NCBI GenBank assembly: GCA_017163975.1
Contig: JAFFSR010000019.1
Span: 672,001 to 736,000, forward strand
From: Anastatus disparis
Taxonomy: Eukaryota; Arthropoda; Insecta; Hymenoptera; Eupelmidae
DNA: 64,000 bases
Direction of reading: 5' to 3'
Shown: positions 10,618 through 22,122 of the stretch, piece by piece
How positions within the stretch are numbered: the stretch's first letter is position 1
Layout of the letters: the number at the start of each line of letters is the position of its first letter
Made by a program: the position numbers and the translations under genes
The notes under the pieces: generated by a model
The model's database searches: none
Seen by the model: the letters and a program-made list of their open reading frames with translations, nothing else
Told to the model about the DNA's origin: nothing

Positions 10618-11002
10618 GAGCAGGCCGGATTCGCTGTCCTTGTCTAATTGAGATTTTTGTTATTTACTCAAATATTAATTGGTGTATCTGCAAATTGAAG
10701 GTTAGCGCAATAGATATTATTATTACAAATATGTATGCACAAGAAAAAAAAAATCTACCGGTTTTTTTTAAAGAAAAGTAAGGAACGCGAAAATATTATA
10801 AACATAAACTTTTACTTCAGCATTCCCTACTTTTCTCAAAAACAAAGCGGTAGAATTTTTGTTTCTTGTGCATAGATGTTCATAATAATAATATCTGTTG
10901 CGCTCAACCTTTAATTTAAAGATACACCGATTAATACTTGAGTAAATAACAAAAAAACTCAATTTTTACTCGGTCGGTATCAGATTCTACTCCGGCCTGC
11001 TC
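10618..11002 (-). mobile_element. 385-bp palindromic MITE, copy 1
   Basis: The element is near-palindromic from GAGCAGGCCGG to CCGGCCTGCTC. It has the same length as, and opposite orientation to, the copies at 61322-61706 and 61804-62188. The left end contains CTGTCCTTGTCTAATTGAG and the right end the CTGATACCGACC-type end seen reversed in the other copies. Flanks here are AATT and TTAG, so the TTAA duplication seen for the other copies has decayed. Confidence 0.85.
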
Positions 11003-11006
11003 TTAG

Positions 11007-11134
11007 GAAAAATTATTTTCATCGCTTCGTTTTCAAGAAAACTTTGAAAAACTGAATTGTCCATCCTAACCTCTATTTTTTGAGTTTCTCAAGGTTTTCT
11101 TCAAAACGAATCGATAGAAATAATTTTTTCTCAT
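11007..11134. repeat. Imperfect hairpin next to MITE copy 1
   Basis: The stretch 11007-11053 pairs with 11088-11134 (TTTTCAAGAAAAC against GTTTTCTTCAAAA and adjoining bases), with a loop of about 35 bases. Confidence 0.6.
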
Positions 11135-11228
11135 CAAAAAAAATATTGCTTTTCATAACACAAGATAGGGTTATTTCCTTATTTTTCTGCTACAATTATT
11201 AATTTTTGTAAAAAAATCAATTCTTTGA

Positions 11229-11378
11229 TTAAAAAAGGACAGATGTACTCGACTTCCTTTTAAGGATCAAAGTATTAAGATCAATGTTCAATGCGTCAGC
11301 AAGAAGGCTAGTCAAAAAGACATCATCCCTATCAGAAATTTTAGCTTTATAAAAAGCTGCCACAATCTTTGGAGTCAT
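11229..11378 (-). pseudogene. Short conserved-looking coding remnant
   Basis: The minus strand encodes 49 residues, opening MTPKIVAAFYKAKISDRDDV, then a stop. The KISDRD run followed by an A..LN/L..L segment resembles, from memory, a motif in uncharacterised arthropod proteins of transposon-like distribution. It is out of frame with, and has no domain in common with, the RT region upstream. It may mark a separate element inserted at the 3' end of the non-LTR copy. Confidence 0.3.
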
Positions 11379-11834
11379 GATTGACAATGACAAGATCGGT
11401 GAGGTTATGTGTAGCTTTTAATTTGTGACATAAGGATACATCGAAAAATATACTTGTGATTATTGTGTCGTAGCTGTGACACTATAAGTTATATTGGTTC
11501 TGCTTATCTATTTTAAAGTTGGCGCCTTTGACAAATTCAGCTACATTGTAAAATAGACTTCGTGCTTTTATATTTTTCTTATTGCGAATATGTAGATATT
11601 TTAAGGTTGTTTTACAGCATGAAGTATTTGTATTTGTGTAAATTTTCGAAACATAGTTTTCGCCCAATTGTGTTATTCTGTTTTTAATCAATGTTAGCTT
11701 GGATTCACCAAGTAAAATGTTAGTGGGCACCTTTATATACATAGTGAGGATTATTATCCGATTCATTAGTGAAAATGAATCGCTTATGCATGATGAAATG
11801 AACATATCTAAGGAGAGTGTCAGGACATCCAATT

Positions 11835-13207
11835 TCAGCTAGGATTTTAATTAAAATATCAATGTTCACGTTATCAAACGCGCCTTGAACATCAAGAAAG
11901 GCAGCCGAGAGATGTTTTTTTTTTCGATAAATATTTAGTCAATAGTTAAGTATAAGTTATTGATATTTTCAGTATATGACCTACTTTTCCTAAAACCATT
12001 TTGGCTGTCCGGAAGCAAATCGTTTATTTCTACCCACCGCTGTAACCTGTTTTTAATTAACGTTTCAAATAGCCTACAAAAGCAAGATGTTGAAGCAACA
12101 GGCCTGAGACCATTTCCTTCAGGTTTGCTGACAAAATGTATAAAGGAATTCTTCTAACTACGTGGAAAGCCGTTGTGAGTGTACATGAGGTTATAAATGT
12201 CAAGTAGTAATAATCTGAATTGAATACGTATTCTTTTAATGATCTCAAAATCTATACCCTTCATCCCGCAAGCAGTTTATTTTTTCATTGAGGGCTGCAT
12301 TAAATTCAGTAAAATAGAATTGTTTTTCCAAGAAGGGATTAACATTACCTACAGGGATTTGCTTCGGATCAGTTTCAACCCAAGGAGGACTTAACTTGTT
12401 ACTTGTTTTTTCTGTTTCTGAGTGTTGTGCATTATTTTCTGTGAGCTGAGGTGTTATTTTTACCAACTTATTTTCAAATATTTTGCATTTGTTCCAGACG
12501 AAATCCTGACTGGTACAAAAGCCAATAGAAGATGCAAATTTTTTAAAAGATTCTTTCTTTTTTTGTTTGAATGTTTTGTTAGCAATAGCATAATTTTTAT
12601 TATATATTATGAGATCATCTAATCTTTTAGTGAATTTTCATTTTTTATAAGCTGCAAGTTTTAATCTTTTAACTTTTTCACAGTCAGAGTCTCACCATGG
12701 AACTGGATTTTGGTATTTTCTACGTTTGGCCCTATCATTATTCCGAATTTGTCCACCACCGTTAGCATTTATAGTCTCTGTCTTTATTGTGTTAATAAAA
12801 TACTCATATGTACACTAGGTGATTGACTTTCATATTCATCAGATAAAAACCTTTAATATAATTTATCAAGATTATCATAAGGAAGTTGCCAATCAGTACG
12901 CACAGTTTTGAGTTTAAAAGAATTTTTAACATAAGTAGATTTGCTTGACTTATACTTGATGTATATAGGAAAATAATCTGAGCCTATTGTCTCTTCACAG
13001 ACCTTAAAGGAGATCTTATCAGCAATGTTAAGGCTTGAAAGTATTAAATCTAAGTTTGATTGGTAATTTTGATGCTCATTTACATAAGTTTTAGTGCGGA
13101 AATTGTGTAGGAATAAGCTGTTGTCATGTATAGAAGTTTTTAACCTTTCACCGTTTAAGTCCGTACAATCACAATTCTACATACTATTATGAACGTTAAA
13201 ATCACCA
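11835..13207 (-). pseudogene. Non-LTR retrotransposon ORF2 remnant (endonuclease, RT N-terminal half)
   Basis: Read on the minus strand from 13207, the fragment begins with the endonuclease motif GDFN. It passes a degraded SDYFPIY (normally SDH) and reaches PVPWWDSDCEKVKR near 12690, the usual endonuclease-RT linker. RT follows: LLPDSQNGFRKSRSYTENIN near 12000 and the catalytic motif AFLDVQGAFDNV near 11900. Several stops and frameshifts interrupt it, and the second catalytic motif (YADD) is not readable downstream. The organisation fits I/Jockey/R1-type LINEs, which nick DNA and reverse transcribe at the target. The upstream endonuclease is cut off by the element starting at 13208. ORF1 at 19.9-21.3 kb, same strand and order, is probably from the same copy. 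Confidence 0.8.
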
Positions 13208-13419
13208 CCCTGGTAACATGGTCAACGCAATTTTGCTGCAATTGTGTTGCAATTTTCTTGAAAATCAAAAAATTGCAGCAGAACATGTGCTGTCTGTTTC
13301 CGCATTTCATAGGGTTTTTTATGAAAAGAAATTACAGCAGATAAGTGCAACAGAATTGCACGTTTCTGGCAGAGAGAAAGTGCAATCTACGAAACGGAAA
13401 GAATGCGCAGAATCTTGAA

Positions 13420-14090
13420 GATATTTTGTAGTAAACTTGTGGAAAAAACTTATTACAGACACTAGCAACAAAATTGAGTAAATAATTCCCGACAAAGTTT
13501 TGCATCACAATTACGTAAGAATTGCAAATTGTCAAGTGCTGTTCTGCGAATCGTAATAAGTACACAAGCATATAACAGAATCGAAACAGTCTTGCATCAG
13601 AAACTTGCAGCAGCACTTTACCTCAGATTTACATTAGAATGACAAAAGTTAAGTGCAATTATATAACGAGAATAAACATACAAACTAGCAGCAGAATCGA
13701 AGCAGTCTTCCGTAAGAATCTTGCAGTAGCACTTTACCCCAGAATTACATAAGAATGACACAAGTTAAGTGCAATTATGTTACGAAAATAAACACGTAAA
13801 CTTAGAGCAGAATCGAAGCAGTCTTCCGTAAGAATCTTGCAGCAGCACTTTACTCCAGAATTACATAAATATGACAAAAGTTAAGTTTAATTTAATGATG
13901 AGAATAAACACGCCAATGTACAGCAGAATCCAAGCAGTTTTATGTGAGAATCTCGCAGCAGATTTACGCTAAAATTACATCAGAAGGACAAAAGTTAAAT
14001 GCAATCTCATCATAAGAATAATCACGCGAGCATACAGCATACTTGAAGCTATCTCGCATGAGAATCTTGCGATAAAACTTTACCACAGAA
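13420..14090. repeat. Left subterminal tandem array (~125-bp units)
   Basis: About five diverged units recur with the order: CAGCAGAATCGAAGCAGTC, then AAGAATCTTGCAGCAGCAC, then a CAGAATTACAT-like string, then AAAGTTAAGTGCAATTA, then GAGAATAAACAC. Successive starts lie near 13560, 13680, 13800 and 13920. Confidence 0.85.
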
Positions 14091-14815
14091 TTATGTATGC
14101 ATGTAGAACCAAAATATTTATCATCTTTTACTGATAGAAATTTATTTAAAACTTTTCTTAGATATTATAAAAATTTTTTATCTACGTTTTTTATATTTGG
14201 GCTGATTCCATTTCAAATCGAACAGTCAGTATACACTCAAGTCACCAATTACTGCGCTAATGGAGTATGTTATTCTACCCTAAAAATAAGGGTATACGTA
14301 TTTTTTTATTTTGCTGAAATATCAAAATTTCATCAGATATGCACTTTTGAAAATTGCATACAAAAACTAAATGTTAAAACTGAAAATGTTGAGAATAACT
14401 TTAGAGAGCTATCGTTTTACCAATTTCCAATGAATTTTTATAAACCTTTTTTTATTTTATTTCGTTTTGAGCCCTCTTCAACTCCGTGCAAGAAATTTAA
14501 AAAAAAAACTAAAAAATGACTGAGATATATGCATTTTACCAAAAAATGCACTTTTTATGCACATGCATTTTTCTCGAAAAGGCCATTTTTTTTTTGCTGA
14601 AATTTTTTTTGCTGATAGAGGACCAAAATACCTATCTAATAGTACTTGTTTAATCCCGGGTTTTTTGGTTTGGAGCGAGAAAAAAATTCACAAATTTTGT
14701 TGGTGAAAAATGCTTGTATATACGTTCGGAAGTCTTAAGCAGTCTGCATTCAAACACTGTCGTATGCTTAGCTCATCATTTGTTTACATTTGTATGCATG
14801 TATATAGCATCAATA

Positions 14816-14818
<3 letters not shown>

Positions 14819-14874
<56 letters not shown>
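14819..14874. repeat. (TA)n microsatellite
   Basis: Uninterrupted AT dinucleotide run just inside the left inverted repeat of the DDE transposon. Confidence 0.95.
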
Positions 14875-14877
<3 letters not shown>

Positions 14878-15110
14878 AATTCGTAATATAAAAATAAATA
14901 TTTAAACATGAAAAAAAAGAATTCTATTCGTGTATATCTATATTATGTATGTTTCGATGTACAAACAATAGGAGGCTAACTCGTGGACAAATACATCGCG
15001 TAACCAAAACAGCATATTAGAACTGTTATATAGAAGCTAGTTATTTTTACGGCTGCTTTGAAAGGTGCTTCTCGGGCTTGTGAAAAATTCAACAAAATTG
15101 TGAAATAACA

Positions 15111-17212
15111 ATGTCCGAAATTTACTCTTCTAAAAGAATTTCATGTCCTGATTTTTTTCAAATGCATAAAAAGGTAGTTTATATGAGCAGTAATTCACGT
15201 TTTAGACCGTTGGAAGATTTAGCCATTAATTTGGCACAGCTTCATCCAGATTTAAATATATTGCCATCTACTAATGTATGTAAAAATTGCCATAAACGCA
15301 TATCAAAAATGATTTTAAGTGATCTTGAGTCTATATCTGAAAATGAAATCACTGAACTTTTTAGCGGAAGAGATGATGATTTTATTCCGAAGACACCCGA
15401 ACGAATAGAGAAATTAAACGAGAGTATTAATTCAGTTTTACCTGAATGCATCTCACCCCTAAAAAGAAAAACTGCAATACCTGAAAATTTTAGAGGAAAT
15501 TACGTATCTAAAAAGAAAAAATCCTTAATTTCAGCTTTTTCTGCTACTGTTGGAAGTAAATTAGAAGATGCGTATGGCATTTCAGTTGAATCAATAGAAT
15601 CGGACGAAAATTCCACTGAAAACTATTGGAATGAATTTTTAGAAAATTTTAAATTGGCTTTAGAAAAATGCTCCTCTATATCGGAGAAAATAAAACTTCT
15701 AACTCTACTACCTTCAAAATTAAGCAAAATAAAAGTTTGCTCACTATTCCCGAATATAAGCGAGTATATGATAAATAAATCAAGAAATCTCGTGAAAAAT
15801 AAAGGAGTTTATTCGGAGCCAGATTTATATACTGGTCATCCTATTGATGAAAGCACAAAAAATATCGTTATGGAATATTTTTTAAATGATGATTTTAATT
15901 GTAGTAGACAAAGTCCAAATAAATCTGATGTCGTAACTGTTAAAATTAATAACACAAAAACTAAAAAAGTCAAACGGTTTCTTACTCGAAGCTTAAAAGA
16001 AACATATAGTCAATTAAGAAAAGAAAATCCAAACTTACAAATAGGAAAATCGAAATTCTATAATCTAAGACCAAGTTTCGTCTTAACTAGCCCTGTGAAG
16101 GAAGCTTGTCTTTGTGTACATTGCGAAAATTTTGAACTGTTTCTTACAAGTTTGATTCGTTTTAGAGGCGATAAGAATTCCGAATTAGATTCAATTCGTT
16201 CAGAAATAACTAACACAATGTTGTGTTCTGAACCATCTGATTCCTGTTTCTTGCAAGAATGCAAAGATTGTCCCGGTGGTGCGGGTATCACATTAGAATT
16301 GTTAAAACTGAAATAAAATTGTGAAGATGAAATTACGTTTGCTTTGTGGGATAATGGTAATCTTATTAAACAAACAATAAGCTTAACAGTTTTTAAAGAA
16401 AAACTTTCAATCTGCGCATTGAAAGCAAGTACTCATATATACATAAAAAATATTCAACGTGAAGCTATAAAAAAGAAAAAGAAGAAGGTAAAGCTGATCC
16501 TACTAAGTTAATCATCCACGTTGACTTTGCAGAAAATTGGTCTGTAATAAATAATAAAGCGGTTCAAGGAAATCATTGGGTAAATAACCAAATTTCTATT
16601 TTTACTGCAGTCTGTTACCAAGGAGAGATAACACAAAGTTTTGCGATAGTTAGTGACGACAAAAAGCATGATACTGCATATGCACTGCTAGCAATAAATA
16701 AAATTATCGATCTTATGAAAAAGAATTATTTAGTTACTAAAGTCACTATCATATCAGATGGAGCTCCAAGCCAATTTAAAAATCGTTTTCAACTACATGA
16801 ATTCAAACATTGGTTTTATGAAATAAAATGGTTATTTTCTGCGACTGGTCATGGGAAAGGAGCTGTTGATGGAATAGGTGGGCTTCTAAAGCATTATGCT
16901 ACTTCACATAACTTGAAAAGAGTTCATGAAGAATCGATACAAAATGCTGACGATTTTATAAATTGGGTTCAAAGTTACACCAATGCAATAAAAATCATTT
17001 TACTACCAATAAATGAGATTGAAAGATTTAGAAAAAAGAAAAATATTGAATGGAGTGGGATTTCTAAATATAATGGAATTCAAAGAAGTCATATGTGGTT
17101 AAAAAAACTTGGGGAATTAAAATCACATATATTTATTGGCAGGACAGCTATACATGCACTAAATGAAGTGAAAAACAAGAAAAAAAAGCCAAGCGTCGTG
17201 AGACTACATTAG
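15111..17212 (+). pseudogene. DDE-type transposase of unassigned superfamily, two lesions
   Basis: The frame starts at 15111 with MSEIYSSKRISCPDFF. It has an early CKNCHKR pair and a second cysteine cluster near residues 335-385 (CLCVHCENF, then CFLQECKDCPGG), probably zinc-binding. The catalytic part carries HVDFAENW near 16516, ISDGAPSQFKNR near 16750 and SATGHGKGAVDGIGG near 16838. The same ordered motifs occur in uncharacterised transposon proteins of arthropods and cnidarians, as far as I recall. The two aspartates in DFAEN and SDGA are the likely first catalytic residues; I cannot fix the third. One in-frame TAA at 16314-16316 and one frameshift in the A-rich run near 16470-16485 break the protein. 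The remainder is intact to 17212, ending in a Lys-rich tail (KNKKKKPS). I know no confident superfamily name; Sola-like is only a guess. Confidence 0.8.
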
Positions 17213-17940
17213 AAACTAAAAATAATAAGCGCAAAAATAAAAAAAAATAATTATCTATAATTATTTTTTTGACGCATCCCAACAGTGAGAGGCAAGGGGA
17301 ACTCACTCTAAAAAAGCACCCCGAAGGGAACAGAATCCTTCTACGTCCACGTCGTTGTTCCTGGATAATGCTGAACGAAGGATAATATTTAAATGTCGAC
17401 TGCTTAAGACTTTCGAACGTATATACAAGCATTTTTCACCAACAAAATTTGTGAATTTTTTTCTCGCTCCAAACCAAAAAACCCGGGATCAAACAAGTAC
17501 TATTAGATAGGTATTTTGGTCCTCTATCAGCAAAAAAAATTTCAGCAAAAAAAAAATGGCCTTTTCGAGAAAAATGCATGTGCATAAAAAGTGCATTTTT
17601 TGGTAAAATGCATATTCTCAGTCATTTTTTAGTTTTTTTTTAAATTTCTTGCACGGAGTTGAAGAGGGCTCGAAACGAAATAAAATAAAAAAAGGTTTAT
17701 CAAAATTCATTGGAAATTGGTAAAACGATAGCTCTCTAGAGTTATTCTCAACATTTTCAGTTTTAACATTTAGTTTTTGTATGCAATTTTCAAAAGTGCA
17801 TATCTGATGAAATTTTGATATTTCAGCAAAATAAAAAAATACGTATACCCTTATTTTTAGGGTAGAATAACATACTCCATTAGCGCAGTAATTGGTGACT
17901 TGAGTGTATACTGACTGTTCGATTTGAAATGGAATCAGCC

Positions 17941-18344
17941 TTGACAGTTGGTTGCAATGGTCTCCTCTCTTCTCCCCAACGTCTATATGTATATAATTTT
18001 ATACTATAACATCAGCGCCCACCCCTTTGTGTATATATGTTGATTGTTTTTTGCGTTCCTTTTTTTTTTCTTTTAGCCAATATGTGCCTACACGTAAAGT
18101 TTAAAGAAATGCATTAAATGTATCGCAATTATAAATTATTATATTTTCATTAAATTATAAATTATAATTTTCCAATTCAACATTTGCTTTCTTAAAATCT
18201 GTCAACAACTCTTATGAACATGTTCTCGTTAGTTAAATGTTAATAATATTCACAATGAAAATGTTTTATTAAAATACAATGTATTATCTATATTCTATAA
18301 AGTAACTTCAATTTTTGGAACTATTCATTAACTTTGAAATTCTA
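17941..18344. other. Internal spacer of the outer element
   Basis: AT-rich sequence between the nested DDE transposon and the right repeat array. No coding segment. Confidence 0.5.
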
Positions 18345-18690
18345 TAAACTGTGCTGCTGCAAGATTCTTACAGAAGACTGCTTCGATTCTGCTGCAAGTT
18401 TACGTGTTTATTCTCGTCATATAATTGCACTTAACTTATGTCATTCCCGTGTAATTCTAGGGTAAAGTGCTGCTGCAAGATTCTTACGCAAGACTGCTTC
18501 GATTCTGCTGCAAAATTGCGTGTTCATTCTCGTCATATAATTGCACTTAACTTATGTTAATCTTATGTAATTCTGGAGTAAAGTGCTGCAGTAAGATTCT
18601 TACGGAAGACTGCTTCGATTCTGCTGCAAGTTTGCGTGTTTATTCTTATCTTAGAATCGCACGTTTCGATTGGCAATCTGTTACAAATCT
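18345..18690. repeat. Right subterminal tandem array (inverted relative to left array)
   Basis: Three units carry GTGCTGCTGCAAGATTCTTAC and AGACTGCTTCGATTCTGCTG, the complement of the left array, at about 18350, 18467 and 18583. The period is close to 117 bp. Confidence 0.85.
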
Positions 18691-18894
18691 GACGCACGTT
18701 TCAATCGCAATTAAATTTCAGCAGATATGCATTAAAATGTGGAAACAGACCACGCAAGTTCTGCGCAATCGTGCTTGCAACAGATTGTGTTACCAGGGAT
18801 TCTCATTGATGAGAAGACAGCGTTGACTGCTAGCCGTATTTTGTAATAGTTTATCCCACAAGGTCTGCGAAAGATTCTGACCAGGTAATCTATA

Positions 18895-19267
18895 CACGGA
18901 AAGAAATTTCGCCTTTGGAGATGTCGATGACTTAAAGGATAAAGACTTTTCAATACATTGTGTTAAATTGATTTGAATTTATACTTAAAATATGACAAAA
19001 TTCGACTACGGTCCACCCGAGGATAATCGTAAATCATATATTCTAAAATCCACTCGATTCAATCGTATATCGAATAATGATAATTCTAGAAAAGCTTGAA
19101 AACTATGAATACGAGGCCGAGCAAAAATTAACTCCGCGCTAGACGGCTCAGACGTCAAGATTCGAGATCCGGCTATTCACAGTGTATACATATACTATTA
19201 CTTCGAGAGTCGAGTGGCGGCGCTTCAAGAGTCTGTATATGTTTGTTGCTGTTTCTACTAACGGACG

Positions 19268-19326
<59 letters not shown>

Positions 19327-19691
19327 TGTTAATTCCAAACAACTTTCTCGAATACCTGTATTTATTTAACCGCTAACGTCGGAGTCACTTATTCATAGGT
19401 ATTGCAGAAATCGAGAATCTCGACTCTCGGGGTCTCAGACGCCCAGAGCCGAGTTGAGGTAGCTCGGCCGCGCGCTTGCGCTATTGCAATGTCTCATGAA
19501 TTCCATATTTAAGAATTTCGAGTAAGATCAAGTTCAGTTTTGTTTTGCATGTATTCGAGGATTCTTAGAGTTTATTTTATATTCTTACGAATTAAAATAA
19601 TATGAAATGTAGAGTTATGAAATGTTGTTTTTTTCATGAAATCAATAGACTCTAAATATCGAGATACCCAAAGATGAAATTTCTTTCCGTG
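18895..19691. mobile_element. TA-flanked element with CACGGAAAGAAATTTC termini
   Basis: CACGGAAAGAAATTTC at 18895 is mirrored by GAAATTTCTTTCCGTG ending at 19691, with a mirrored CTTTGG further in. TA flanks both ends (18893-18894 and 19692-19693). It is 797 bp long with no coding capacity and contains a (TA)n run at 19270-19322. Small open frames across that run encode only Tyr-Ile repeats and are artefacts. The type is Tc1/mariner-like by target duplication only. Confidence 0.75.
19270..19322. repeat. (TA)n microsatellite
   Basis: Perfect TA dinucleotide run inside the TA-flanked element. Confidence 0.95.
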
Positions 19692-19876
19692 TAGCAGATA
19701 ATTAAGTCTATGCTTGATATGACATTAGTTAAGCGCACGCCGCACATTTCAAAACTTTCATGACACGACTTAACAGTATTTAGGTTTATATACGAGATGT
19801 TTTTGCGTATCAGAAGAAGAAGGAAGAAAACATTATCTTTAGATTTTAATTTATTTCACACATACTTGTAGTTTCG

Positions 19877-21260
19877 ATTGTAGATTACTCTTCTTCTCCG
19901 TCTTGAGAGCTAGTATGTTCAAACTGCGATTCACTAGCTTCTTTATTTTGTAATCTTTTAATTATTCTTATGATACGACTTTTCAAGTTTCTGTTCAAAA
20001 GCTGTGATGTCCTTAACATATTGTTCGGCTAGACCAAAAATGTCTGTGTGCCCATAGGAGACTTGCAGAAACTTAATAAGATCATTAAAATTAAGAGGAA
20101 ATTTGTCGTGGTTGCTTTCAATATATTCCTTAGCTGGCATAACTTGTGCCTCAACCTCGGTTTTTATAATATCAAGTCTTGGCTTCTTTCTGATTTTTGT
20201 TACCTTTTTCTTTTTTGATGTACTTTGGTTCATGTAGTTAGCAGAATCCTTGTTTATGTCCTGTTTTGTAATTTCTGAAGAGGCTGTGGAAGCAGATGTT
20301 GTAGATAGAGGCCGTTTAAAATTTGTGTCGGCAGCATTATTAATTTTATGATCTTGAACCACACTCGATTTGTTTTGAATATCTTGATTCTGAGATTCAA
20401 TCAAAGAGTCGTTGTTTGTATGAGTATTTTATTTTGAAGTTAAGTCCTCTGTTATATTTTAATTTATTTCGTTAGGCCAACATTCATTAGCTTGTGCTAC
20501 AGTACTGGTTTTGGGTAGCTCTGGAAAATTTTTAGAATTTGAAGTTTTTAGAATATGTGCTCTCCTTAAATTGATTAGTTATTTTGTCGTTATTTTGACT
20601 TGATTGATTAGATGGGCACTGTTTGGCAACATGACCCATTTCTTTACATAAAAAGCATTTCATGATTTCAGTGGAGACGAAAATTCGAAAAATGGTACCT
20701 TCATAGTTAACTTGTAGGGAGTCAGGTCGTAATGATAGGCTATCTGGGTGAATGTAGACTTGTTGACGAAAACTTACTATATGAGCACATCCAGGGACCG
20801 AGACTCCTGCCCTTATAGACGTGACCTTTGATTCCAATTTGATGTTAAGATCAGAGAGAGATTTCTCTAGGAATTTGTGCGGTATCGAGGGCCTAACATT
20901 AGAGAGGATAATACGCTTGGTACGGGCTGTTAATGGTCTAAAGTACAGTACTTTCTTATCTAAGTGTATAGCTTTACGAGCATCAACAAGATAATCGGCT
21001 GTTTTCTTTGAATTCAAATACACACACAATCTGTTATTTGAAATTCTTGAAATAGCGTGTATATCTTCTGTTTTGACGAGTTTAAGAATTTCTATAACCT
21101 AATCGTCGAGGGTACTGCTTTCCAATGAGTCAAGAACCACCGCTTGCTCATCTTTGGAAAAACTATATGAAACTGTAACTGTAGAGTAACTTTTCTTTTG
21201 ACTTATCAAGACCTGTTCAGAATCCTGGGAAGCAGAATGGTCTCCTCCGAGAGGAGTCAT
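19877..21260 (-). pseudogene. Non-LTR retrotransposon ORF1 (gag-like, CCHC zinc knuckle), decayed
   Basis: On the minus strand the frame opens at 21260 (MTPLGGDHSASQ) and ends at a stop after QDGEEE near 19877. An RNA-recognition-like region (AISRISNNRLCVYLNSKK, then TARTKRIILSNV) precedes the single zinc knuckle CFLCKEMGHVAKQC near 20650. A basic, Ser/Thr-rich C-terminal region follows (STSKKKKVTKIRKKPRL). It would bind element RNA and form the ribonucleoprotein. The lesions are a TAG near 21098, a frameshift near 20540, two TAA codons at about 20420-20470 and a frameshift near 19970. Its strand and position upstream of the endonuclease/RT fragment at 11.8-13.2 kb suggest one original element. 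The endonuclease N-terminus that should lie between is not found. Confidence 0.8.
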
Positions 21261-22122
21261 TTTCAGCTGTTGCCAGCTCCTACTCGTTCACTTAATATAA
21301 ATGTTTGTACAACTATATATAACAACACACTATATGGCCTAACGATCTTTGTTTACTTGCGATCTATAGCCGAGCAACAAGAAAACGTCTGATGTTAACG
21401 AGAGCTGACGGTCAACTGATTTACTTTCTCTTATAGTAATCCTGTCGAAAAAAAACAGATGATTTATCACCTGATTATTTTTAACAGGGCAGTGATATAT
21501 AACTGAACTCATGTCTCTTTGTATCTCAGTACGTCAAAGATCAGTATAAGGCAATTTGAGAATCAATATCTTAGTGGATAGAATCAGTTGGATTTAAATT
21601 GAATAATAATTAACAATATTCTCATGAATTTACACAAAAAGTTCTAACATATAAGTAGAAACGCATTTTTGGTTTTTCATCTTGTAACTGGTACATCTAA
21701 GAAAAAGGTATAGGCATATAAATTTTGTATTCAGTGTATAAAAAATTGAATTTAAATATTAGTTAGTTATAAATATAAGTTACTTTTACTGTAAAAATGC
21801 AATAACAAATGTGATGAATTATCAGTACAAAGTGGATCGTGTCTTATTATCTCTTGGACTGTTAACATTATTAATTATGTAAAATTATTTCTTGACTAAA
21901 AATTAAATTAATTATTCTTCAAAGTGTTATTGTATCTTGAGAAAGATTATGTTTGAATTATGAAAGAAATAAAGCAACAATAATTTCCCAAATCTTTTCA
22001 GTCAAATAAACAAAGGATATTTTAGTTACCAATCATAATTTTTAAGAAATACAATAACATTCGATTTTTTTCTAATAAATAAATCTATTCTGAATCTTAT
22101 AAGAAAAGAATTTTACATATAG
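21261..22122. other. Probable 5' UTR of the non-LTR element, then unassigned sequence
   Basis: The first ~130 bases upstream of ORF1 are probably its leader. The rest is AT-rich with no gene seen. Confidence 0.4.

Larger units (their letters stand above)
14200..17940 (+). mobile_element. DDE transposon with ~545-bp terminal inverted repeats
   Basis: The left terminus GGCTGATTCCATTTCAAATC at 14200 is mirrored exactly at 17940. The near-identical inverted repeats run to about 14746 and from about 17393. The element is 3.74 kb and encodes one transposase (15111-17212). The trinucleotide TTG flanks both ends, but a 3-bp duplication is only tentative. A partial second copy lies at 54040-55200. 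The arms contain many palindromic pieces such as TGCACTTTTTATGCACATGC. Confidence 0.85.
13208..18798. mobile_element. Large element with 11-bp inverted termini and subterminal tandem repeats
   Basis: The left end CCCTGGTAACA (13208-13218) is mirrored by TGTTACCAGGG (18788-18798). Inside both ends lie inverted arrays of a ~125-bp unit containing GCAGCAGAATCGAAGCAGTC and CTTGCAGCAGCACTTTAC. No transposase belongs to this layer: the only large coding region is part of the DDE transposon nested at 14200-17940. No clear target duplication was found. The left end interrupts the non-LTR endonuclease. It is probably a non-autonomous element that was itself hit by the DDE transposon. Confidence 0.65.

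Noticed and set aside
14097..14519. 140-codon open frame at the left end of the DDE transposon
   Set aside because: It crosses the transposon boundary at 14200 and lies mostly in the inverted repeat; the mirror copy is not open in the same way.
13420..18690. CRISPR-like arrays
   Set aside because: Repeats of 117-125 bp without short unique spacers, in inverted pairs inside a eukaryotic transposon.
19148..19376. Two 64-codon frames with Tyr-Ile repeats
   Set aside because: Translation of a (TA)n microsatellite on each strand.
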